Assembly (NCBI RefSeq): GCF_009014635.1
Contig: NZ_BKCF01000001.1
Location: 682,001-746,000 of the forward strand
From: Patiriisocius marinistellae
GTDB taxonomy: Bacteria; Bacteroidota; Bacteroidia; Flavobacteriales; Flavobacteriaceae
Direction: 5' to 3'
Length of the DNA stretch: 64,000 nucleotides
Positions within the stretch are counted from its first letter, which is position 1. Each line of letters starts with the position of its first letter. Below the pieces are notes generated by a model that was not told where the DNA came from, did not search any database, and worked only from the letters and a program-made list of their open reading frames with translations. Made by a program: the position numbers and the translations under genes. Below, in pieces: positions 32,700-39,398 of this stretch.

Positions 32700-32860
32700 C
32701 AACGTTAAAACCTAGTCGACAAAAACTAAACGATTTTCATACGTTGTTGTCATAAGACAATACAAATAACAGGTATGTATGTACCGTTTAAGTAACCTCA
32801 ATATTATCAAATCGTTAAAAAAGCACATTGTTGTAATTTAAAACATAAAAGCCATTAAGA
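32700..32860 (-). ncRNA. Possible small RNA or minipeptide transcript ending at the orphan terminator
   Basis: The minus strand upstream of the strong terminator carries no long frame, but a 13-codon frame (ATG at 32753, TAG at 32714-32712; MTTTYENRLVFVD) ends 12 bases before the hairpin. About 18 bases beyond the approximate 5' end lies a perfect repeat TAACATT-AAAT-TAACATT (32895-32878), the same box as in the phosphate promoters and oriented this way. No good -7 element is found at the expected 18-base distance, so the transcript start is a guess. Confidence 0.35.
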
Positions 32861-32877
32861 CAGTTAGTTATGTTCTC

Positions 32878-32895
32878 AATGTTAATTTAATGTTA
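32878..32895 (-). promoter_or_regulatory. Perfect Pho-box-like direct repeat in the divergent intergenic region
   Basis: AATGTTA-ATTT-AATGTTA on the plus strand (TAACATT twice on the minus strand) has the 7-4-7 layout of the other three sites, without mismatch between its halves. Its orientation points to the minus strand, toward the orphan terminator and porin, but it could also affect the plus-strand gene at 32966. Confidence 0.5.
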
Positions 32896-32902
32896 TGTAA
32901 AC

Positions 32903-32934
32903 GTTTCATAATAGTAAAATATATTGTATGTTTG
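32903..32934 (+). promoter_or_regulatory. Promoter of the MORN-like gene
   Basis: TATGTTTG at 32927-32934 is an exact -7 match, and TTTC at 32904-32907 lies 19 bases upstream near the -33 position. The start codon follows 31 bases later. Confidence 0.6.
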
Positions 32935-32965
32935 TATAGTGATTATTAATTTAAATGCCTTGGTT

Positions 32966-33355
32966 ATGAAAAAATTGTTTCTTTTAGTTGCTGTATTGTT
33001 TGCAACAAATGTGATGATAGCACAAGATTGTTCAAAAGCTTGTGATATGAAAAAAGTAAAGAATAGTTATGTACAGGTTGGCGATTTAATTAAGGCAACA
33101 TTGTATCATGAAAATGGAACTGTTGCTCAAACGGGTTTTTACACTGCAGATAATAAACTTGAAGGTACTTGGACAAGCTATAATACAAAAGGAGATATAA
33201 CAGCTACAGCTGAATATAAAAAAGGAAATAAAGTGGGAGTTTGGTCTTTTTTTGATGGAAATATCAAAAAAGAAGTTACTTACTCAAATTCAAAAATTGC
33301 GAAAGTAGATACTTGGGAGATTAAAGATACAAGAGTAGTGTCAAATAAACCCTAG
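32966..33355 (+). CDS. Exported MORN/YwqK-like repeat protein
   Basis: From the ATG at 32966 the product is 129 residues with a signal peptide (MKKLFLLVAVLFATNVMIAQ); the frame opens earlier but those codons fall in the promoter. The mature part carries repeats of the YwqK/MORN type: HENGTVAQTGFYTADNKLEGTW, SYNTKGDITATAEYKKGNKVGVW and FFDGNIKKEVTYSNSKI, each about 22 residues, split here by natural boundaries. Such proteins are common in Flavobacteriaceae with no known role. The gene ends at a shared, two-way terminator and is divergent from the phosphate porin. Confidence 0.8.
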   Translation: MKKLFLLVAVLFATNVMIAQDCSKACDMKKVKNSYVQVGDLIKATLYHENGTVAQTGFYTADNKLEGTWTSYNTKGDITATAEYKKGNKVGVWSFFDGNIKKEVTYSNSKIAKVDTWEIKDTRVVSNKP

Positions 33356-33372
33356 TTTTTTATAGCATTTTT

Positions 33373-33414
33373 AAAATAGAAAGAGCCTCGAATTTTCGAG
33401 GCTCTTTCTATTTT
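33373..33414. terminator. Bidirectional intrinsic terminator
   Basis: A 19-base perfect stem (GAAAGAGCCTCGA paired with TCGAGGCTCTTTC, extended by AAAATA/TATTTT) and a 4-base loop lie between two convergent genes. T-runs flank it in both directions. Confidence 0.9.
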
Positions 33415-33432
33415 AAACTTTAAATAATTTTA

Positions 33433-36258
33433 TTAAAAACGTATGCTGTAACCAAGACTTATATCTTGACCTTTATTCCACTTAGAATAGATTTGATCTT
33501 GTCCACCAAATGATTGATAAACACTTTCAATATCATCATCTAATAAATTATCAAATTTTAATGATATAGTTGAATTTTTTTTCTCTCCAAGACTTTTTGA
33601 AATATTTAGTTTCACGTTGTGAAATGGTAGGGTGAAAACATCGGCTACATCTCCAGCACCTACAATTTGTAAGGTTTTACCTTGAGAGTTGTAAAATATA
33701 CCGCCATTCCAGCCATTATCTTCATAATTAAAACCTACATTTATTAAGTATGGTGATTGCCCTTGTAATTGACGAGTATCATCTAAACTCTCACCTTCTC
33801 GTAAATTGTCTAGTCTACCTTCTTTTTCATCTTCACTATACTCTTGTCTTGATTCTATTATAGATAAATTTACATTAAAATTTAAATTTTCAAGTCCACC
33901 AATAAAGCCTAGATTTTTTCTCACTTCAATTTCTCCTCCAAAAACACTAGCGTCACCAAGATTCAAAGGAGTATATTGGCCGTATGCTCTTCGTATAAAT
34001 GAAAGTTCAATAGGATCTTTAAATGATTTATAAAATCCACTTAATGCAAAAAAATCACCAGATTCACCGTATTTTTCAAATCGTAAATCAAAATTATTTA
34101 TATAGGTAGGCTGTAAATCTATATTTCCAATAAAAGTGGTACTACTTATTGGGTCAAAAATTTCAGCCAATGAAGCTTCTTTAAAAGAAGGTCTTGCAGT
34201 GGTCCGAGCAAAAGAAGTTCTAATTTTTTTATCACCATCTTCATTAAGGTCAAAAATTAAATTTACAGAAGGAAATAAGTCTGATGTATTAATAATTTCA
34301 GTATCATTAAATGCCGTTCCGTCCTGTCTTTCTCCAGTATAATTTAAATTGAATTGCTCAAATCTAAGCCCTACTATAGAATTTAGCCAATCGGTAATTT
34401 TAAATTCCTCTGAAATATAAGCTGAAGCAATAGAAATGTCAGAATCATAGGAGTCTGAATCATTTGAGTCTTGTCTAATGAAGAAGCCACTATTTGTATC
34501 TGGATTATAAATATTTTCATCATCAAGTATTTGATCTGGATCCCCATTTAATGTAGCCGATGGGAAATTTAAAAATGGAATAGAAAACTTTAAAACTTCA
34601 AAAGTTCGATTTTTAAAAGTATATCCTCCACCAAATTTAGTTTTAGCATCATAACTAAATAAAGAATGCTTTTTTTCAATATCCAGTTTTCCAGCTAAAT
34701 TTATTTCTTCTAAATCTCTAAAAAATCTAGAAGGTACTCCAGACTCACTAGGTTCGATAGTGTAAGTTTCTTCTCCAGTTTCAGAATCTGTTGATACTCT
34801 AAAAGGTGTTACCCTAAAATCTTTATCTTCTATTCTTGCTAATGTCGGAGACAAGGCCCACTCCACATTCCAATCACTTTCAGTACCAAAAGTATGCTTA
34901 CCATTTAAAAGAGCATTAGTTATAGACCTTTGAGTATAAATTAAGTTATCCTTAATAATGTTATTACTACTAATAATAAAATTGCTTTGTCTAAATATGG
35001 AAGCTTGAGATTCTCCATTTTGAACATGTAAAACATTGAAGCGATATTTTGATTTTTCAGATTTTAGAGTTAATCCTGCTAATGCACTAATTAGAACATT
35101 ATTTATACCTGCCTCTCCATTTTGAGTTCGATCTGCAAGTAGTTGAAAATTAGACTTGTCTGCTTCATCTTTTCTAAAGATTTGTCCATCAATATATTCA
35201 TCATAGTAGGTGGTTTCATTACGATAAGAAACAGATGCTAGGTATCCTAGTTTTTTTTCTCCAATTTCATATTGATTACCTGCAGTAGCTGAAAAATTAT
35301 AATTTAGAAAGCTAGACTCACGTTGGGCTGCCAAGTTTTTTTCAAATCTTTGAGTAATTAAAGATGCGGCCTCACCATTTTGCTGTGGTAATGGTACTAC
35401 TTGGTGTGATACTAGTGGATTGTCTCTTAGTCCGTCGTCGAAGCCTAAGAAATCCGTACTGCTCTTTTCTGAAACTAAATAATTGTTTTTAAAATGAAAG
35501 TCTGAATTGTATGTCGCTCCTACAGATACACTATACTCCTCTCTAGTAGGAATATCTTTGGTTACAATATCAATTACACCACCTGTAAAATCTGCAGGTT
35601 GGTCTGCTGTGGCAGCTTTTATTACAATGATGTTTTCAAGGATTTGAGTGGGGAAAATGTCAAGCTGAAGTGTATTCCTATCAGGATCTAAACCAGGAAC
35701 GTCAACACCATTTAAAATTGATTTAGTGTATCTGTCTCCTAAACCACGTACATAAACAAATTTACCTCCTTGGATGGATACTCCAGGAACATTTTTAACT
35801 GCACTTGCAATATCACTAGCTCCACTTTTCTTTATAGTTTCAATAGAAAGGCCATCTAATAAATTCACTGAATTTTTTTGAAAACTAAGCACTGCTGCCT
35901 CAGTATTTTGACGAGCTGTAGTTGTAATAATAACTTCATCTAATTGACCTGCACTTGCATTAAGAGTAACATCAGTATTTGTGATTTCGCCGTTTTTAAT
36001 AACTACATCTGTTATCTCTTTGGTTTGATATCCTACAAAAGAATAAACAATAGTATAAGAACCTGGCTCAAGGTCTAAAGAATATTTACCATCGAAATCT
36101 GTGGTAGTTCCAGTTTGAGTGTCTTTAACAATAATATTTGCAAATGGAAGTACATCATTAAACTCTCCATCATTTATTATACCAGCTAAACCTGAAGTTT
36201 GGCTAAAAGTTACCTGAAAAAATAGAAAGCTAATAAATAAAAATATAAAATTTTTCAT
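33433..36258 (-). CDS. TonB-dependent receptor with carboxypeptidase-regulatory N-terminal domain
   Basis: The 941-residue protein has a signal peptide (MKNFIFLFISFLFFQVTFSQ) and a CarboxypepD_reg-like beta domain at about 22-105 (PFANIIVKDTQTGTTTDFDG; YTIVYSFVGYQTKEI). A plug follows at about 118-230 (SGASDIASAVKNVPGVSIQ, FVYVRGLGDRYTKSILNG, ADFTGGVIDIVTK) and then a long barrel ending DISLGYSIRF. It is not a SusC with a SusD partner; its partner is the beta-helix lipoprotein 96 bases upstream on the same strand. The upstream gene carries Pho-box-like sites, so uptake of a phosphorus compound is my inference; the substrate is unknown. Confidence 0.9.
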   Translation of the reverse strand: MKNFIFLFISFLFFQVTFSQTSGLAGIINDGEFNDVLPFANIIVKDTQTGTTTDFDGKYSLDLEPGSYTIVYSFVGYQTKEITDVVIKNGEITNTDVTLNASAGQLDEVIITTTARQNTEAAVLSFQKNSVNLLDGLSIETIKKSGASDIASAVKNVPGVSIQGGKFVYVRGLGDRYTKSILNGVDVPGLDPDRNTLQLDIFPTQILENIIVIKAATADQPADFTGGVIDIVTKDIPTREEYSVSVGATYNSDFHFKNNYLVSEKSSTDFLGFDDGLRDNPLVSHQVVPLPQQNGEAASLITQRFEKNLAAQRESSFLNYNFSATAGNQYEIGEKKLGYLASVSYRNETTYYDEYIDGQIFRKDEADKSNFQLLADRTQNGEAGINNVLISALAGLTLKSEKSKYRFNVLHVQNGESQASIFRQSNFIISSNNIIKDNLIYTQRSITNALLNGKHTFGTESDWNVEWALSPTLARIEDKDFRVTPFRVSTDSETGEETYTIEPSESGVPSRFFRDLEEINLAGKLDIEKKHSLFSYDAKTKFGGGYTFKNRTFEVLKFSIPFLNFPSATLNGDPDQILDDENIYNPDTNSGFFIRQDSNDSDSYDSDISIASAYISEEFKITDWLNSIVGLRFEQFNLNYTGERQDGTAFNDTEIINTSDLFPSVNLIFDLNEDGDKKIRTSFARTTARPSFKEASLAEIFDPISSTTFIGNIDLQPTYINNFDLRFEKYGESGDFFALSGFYKSFKDPIELSFIRRAYGQYTPLNLGDASVFGGEIEVRKNLGFIGGLENLNFNVNLSIIESRQEYSEDEKEGRLDNLREGESLDDTRQLQGQSPYLINVGFNYEDNGWNGGIFYNSQGKTLQIVGAGDVADVFTLPFHNVKLNISKSLGEKKNSTISLKFDNLLDDDIESVYQSFGGQDQIYSKWNKGQDISLGYSIRF

Positions 36259-36279
36259 GTCTTTTTTTTATGAAACAAA

Positions 36280-36304
36280 CTCGCCTTGTAATTTACAAGA
36301 CGAG
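36280..36304 (-). terminator. Hairpin between lipoprotein and TonB receptor genes
   Basis: On the minus strand CTCGTCTTGTA and TTACAAGGCGAG form a stem of about 11-12 pairs with one G-T wobble, followed by TTTGTTTC. The T-run is weak, so it may lower, rather than stop, readthrough from the lipoprotein into the receptor gene, or protect the upstream mRNA end. Confidence 0.5.
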
Positions 36305-36354
36305 CATGTTGGCTAATTGAAGTCAATTATTATTTTGAAAATTAAGTGTGTAGC

Positions 36355-37632
36355 TTAAAAAGCTCCTTTTGCACTTGCAAATGTCCAAGAGAAAACATTT
36401 GTATTAGCACCACCAGTTGTACCGGTAGTAGTCCAAGTAGCAGCTCTTTCAGAAAATGTAGGGCTAAGTATGATTAAGTCTTCAAAAACATCATTATTAG
36501 AATCCATATCATCACAGTTTGCAATACATCCACCTTTTTCAACAAAAGCAGTATTATCATCCCCATTAAGAACCCAGTTTTGAAAAACTATTTTACCATC
36601 TAAAAAGTTTTGAGAAACTTCATTATTATCTAATTCAACATCAGCAGAAGATTTAAATCCGGTCGCATATACGTTTCTAAGAGTACCCATAGCTCCGTCC
36701 CTTAAATCTGCATATTCACCATTTTCTGTTACGGAATTTCCTATTAATGTTAAACCATCTATTGTAAACATTCCTTCTAAAGAACCAGCAGGGCCATCAA
36801 TTTCAAGACTATGGTCAGAAATATCACCAGCAATTACTAAAGAGTTAGAAATTGTTCCAGAATAAGCTTCGTCAATATCAAGACCATCATCTCCTTGAGC
36901 CCATACTAATAGATTAGAACTATTTACAGAACCTCCAAACCATTCAATACCATCATCAACATTACCAACAACTTCAATGTTTGAAATTACTGTTCCAGCA
37001 CCAACACCTCCTAAAGTAAGACCGTTAATTTCATTTCCTTCTCCAATCAAAGTTCCTCCGTGACGTATTGATACGTAGTTTAAGCTTCCAGAATTGTCAG
37101 CATCATTAGACCCACCATAAAGACCATTTGTGTCACTAGCAGGGATACCTTCGATTTGGTTTTCTGTAGCATCTCCAGATAAAGAAGCCTTAGCGCGACC
37201 TAAAACAATAAGACCTCCCCAAAGACCTCTATCATTTTCAGTTAAGTTAGTTCCTACTGTTTGGCCAAGAGCAATATTGTCAGTGCTTGATGTAAAGATA
37301 ATAGGAGCGCTAGATGTTCCATTAGCTTGTATTTTACCACCTCTAGCGATAATTAAAACAGAGGCGTTAGCTTCTTGCCCTGGTAATGCTTTAACAATAG
37401 TTCCAGCTTCAATTGTTAATGTTGCACCATCTACAACAGTAACACGACCATCAAGAGTCCATATCTCATCACTAGTTAAAGTCATATCATTAGTTATTTG
37501 ACCAGTAAGTGTTGCGTCAATCATACCTGGATCATCATCTACAGGAATAGGGTCGTTATCATCACTGCCACAGCTAACAATAAATAAAGACAATGCTATA
37601 ATAGCAATTTGAGATAGAAAGAATTTTTTCAT
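36355..37632 (-). CDS. Surface lipoprotein with right-handed beta-helix
   Basis: The 425-residue product has a lipoprotein signal (MKKFFLSQIAIIALSLFIVSC, Cys21) followed by acidic GSDDNDPIPVDDD, a likely surface-export signal. From about 40 onward the sequence has parallel beta-helix rungs: TVVDGATLTIEAGTIV, GGKIQANGTSSAPIIFTS, IEVVGNVDDGIEWFGGSVNS, DGLDIDEAYSGTISNSLVIA. The C-terminus contains a Cys pair in GGCIANCDDMDSNNDVF, which may bind calcium or form a disulfide. It is transcribed before the TonB receptor and would be the surface capture partner, in the place SusD takes in SusCD. The promoter bears two Pho-box-like repeats. Confidence 0.85.
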   Translation of the reverse strand: MKKFFLSQIAIIALSLFIVSCGSDDNDPIPVDDDPGMIDATLTGQITNDMTLTSDEIWTLDGRVTVVDGATLTIEAGTIVKALPGQEANASVLIIARGGKIQANGTSSAPIIFTSSTDNIALGQTVGTNLTENDRGLWGGLIVLGRAKASLSGDATENQIEGIPASDTNGLYGGSNDADNSGSLNYVSIRHGGTLIGEGNEINGLTLGGVGAGTVISNIEVVGNVDDGIEWFGGSVNSSNLLVWAQGDDGLDIDEAYSGTISNSLVIAGDISDHSLEIDGPAGSLEGMFTIDGLTLIGNSVTENGEYADLRDGAMGTLRNVYATGFKSSADVELDNNEVSQNFLDGKIVFQNWVLNGDDNTAFVEKGGCIANCDDMDSNNDVFEDLIILSPTFSERAATWTTTGTTGGANTNVFSWTFASAKGAF

Positions 37633-37666
37633 TTTTAAGTAATTTATTAGAGTTATAATTGAGATG

Positions 37667-37754
37667 CAAATAAACTCAGATTTAAAAGAGCTATGGTTAT
37701 TAGAATGTTACCCTTGTATTAGTATTTTGTAAGCTCAATGTTAAATAAATGTTA
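37667..37754 (-). promoter_or_regulatory. Promoter with two Pho-box-like repeats for the lipoprotein-TonB pair
   Basis: On the minus strand the proximal repeat TAACATT-CTAA-TAACCAT (37710-37693) is followed after exactly 18 bases by TTTATTTG (37674-37667), one mismatch from TAnnTTTG. A distal perfect repeat TAACATT-TATT-TAACATT lies at 37754-37737, 44 bases (four 11-base units) further upstream, so both would face the same side of the helix. This is the strongest version of the shared phosphate-locus operator. Confidence 0.7.
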
Positions 37755-37959
37755 CGTAGATTTATTTAAATAAAGTGTCATAAAATTAATTTCGATTAAC
37801 TCAATCTGCGTTAAGTGAAGATTATTATAAAAACTTTTTTTTACTAACACACTATATTAATAGGTATCTTGCAGTACAATTATGTGAGTAAACTGTATGA
37901 ATAATCTGTTTGCTTTTTTAATAGATATATAGATTTCCTTACTTAAAAAATCTTTGAAT

Positions 37960-39306
37960 ATGATGCAATGGGAGCAATTACTTTCACTTAGAAAACAAGG
38001 TGTCACCAATAAAAGGTTGCGTATTGAAGAAGATGATACTAGGTTAGGCTTTGAAGTCGATTACGATCGCATAATTTTCTCAAGTGCTTTTAGAAGCCTT
38101 CAAGATAAAACTCAAGTAATTCCGTTTTCAAAAACCTCTTTTGTTCATACTCGTTTAACACACAGTCTAGAAGTTTCAGTAGTGGGGCGCTCTTTGGGGC
38201 GAGTTGCTGGTAAAGCAATTTTAGAAAAACATCCTTCATTAAAAGCAGTGCATGGTTATCATTTTAATGATTTTGGCGCAATCGTAGCCGCAGCAGCATT
38301 GGCTCACGATATAGGAAATCCACCTTTTGGGCATAGTGGAGAAAAAGCAATAGGAGATTATTTTTCTAACGGAAATGGAACTCGTTTTAAAAATGCGTTG
38401 TCTAAAAAAGAATATCAAGATCTTATAGACTTTGAAGGTAACGCTAACGGTTTTAAAATTCTAACCGAAACTAAAAATGGTGTTGACGGAGGTTTACGAT
38501 TAACTTATGCAACCTTGGGTGCGTTTATGAAATATCCAAAAGAGTCACTCCCTAAAAAACCAACAAACCAAATAGCCGATAAAAAATACGGAGTGTTTCA
38601 AGGCGATAAAAAATTTTTTGAAGAAGTTGCCCAAGAATTAGGATTACTAAAACGTGGAACACATGAAGATGTAAGTTATTCAAGACACCCTTTAGCTTTT
38701 CTTGTAGAAGCTGCCGATGATATTTGCTACACAATAATTGATTTTGAAGATGGTATAAATCTTGGGCTCATAAACGAAGAAGTAGCTCTAGAGTATTTAA
38801 TTACGCTAGTAAAAGATAAAATAAATACAGAAAAGTATAATGGTTTGACGCAAGCTTCAGATAGATTGGCGTATTTGCGATCACTTGCAATTAATACGCT
38901 CATCCAAGAGGCAACAAAACAATTTTTAGAGAATGAAGAAGCTATTTTGAAAGGAGAATTTTCTCAATCATTAATGGATAAATGTGCTTTTAAAGCACAA
39001 ATAGATGATATAATTAAGATAAGTATCGAAAAAGTATATCAAAGCAATGAAGTAATTGAGAAAGAAATTGCAGGGTATCATATGATAGCAACTTTGTTAG
39101 ATGCATTTACTACAGCTTTTGAAAACTTATATAGTGATCGTAAGGAACGTCATTATGATCGACTAATCCTTCATCATTTCAAACACAATATTGTCGAAGA
39201 CTCATCTGTGTATCAATATTTAATGCAATGCTGCAATTTTGTATCTAGATTGACAGATGGCAATGCTTTGAAAATTTTTCAAAAATTAATTGGAAATTTA
39301 GAATAA
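37960..39306 (+). CDS. dgt: dNTP triphosphohydrolase (dGTPase family)
   Basis: Starting at the ATG at 37960 gives 448 residues; a TTG two codons earlier is a less likely start. The HD domain ligands are visible in SFVHTRLTHSLEVSVVGRS (about 61-79), ALAHDIGNPPFGHSGE (about 113-128) and EAADDICYTIIDFED (about 248-262). The N-terminal DTRLGFEVDYDRIIFSSAFR is typical of the dGTPase family. The enzyme cleaves dNTPs to nucleosides and tripolyphosphate, helping to balance pools in the cytoplasm. It is a single gene, divergent from the lipoprotein. Confidence 0.93.
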   Translation: MMQWEQLLSLRKQGVTNKRLRIEEDDTRLGFEVDYDRIIFSSAFRSLQDKTQVIPFSKTSFVHTRLTHSLEVSVVGRSLGRVAGKAILEKHPSLKAVHGYHFNDFGAIVAAAALAHDIGNPPFGHSGEKAIGDYFSNGNGTRFKNALSKKEYQDLIDFEGNANGFKILTETKNGVDGGLRLTYATLGAFMKYPKESLPKKPTNQIADKKYGVFQGDKKFFEEVAQELGLLKRGTHEDVSYSRHPLAFLVEAADDICYTIIDFEDGINLGLINEEVALEYLITLVKDKINTEKYNGLTQASDRLAYLRSLAINTLIQEATKQFLENEEAILKGEFSQSLMDKCAFKAQIDDIIKISIEKVYQSNEVIEKEIAGYHMIATLLDAFTTAFENLYSDRKERHYDRLILHHFKHNIVEDSSVYQYLMQCCNFVSRLTDGNALKIFQKLIGNLE

Positions 39307-39324
39307 TTTAAAGATGCGGTGTTA

Positions 39325-39348
39325 AATTTATTGTTTTGACAATAAATT
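39325..39348 (+). terminator. AT-rich inverted repeat after dgt
   Basis: Arms AATTTATTG and CAATAAATT (9 bases, perfect) with a 6-base loop are followed by GTTTGGTTTTT. This may be a weak terminator for dgt or an operator just before the M36 protease gene. Confidence 0.4.
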
Positions 39349-39398
39349 GTTTGGTTTTTAGTTACTTTCGACAAATAGGATAAATCTCAATAATAAAT

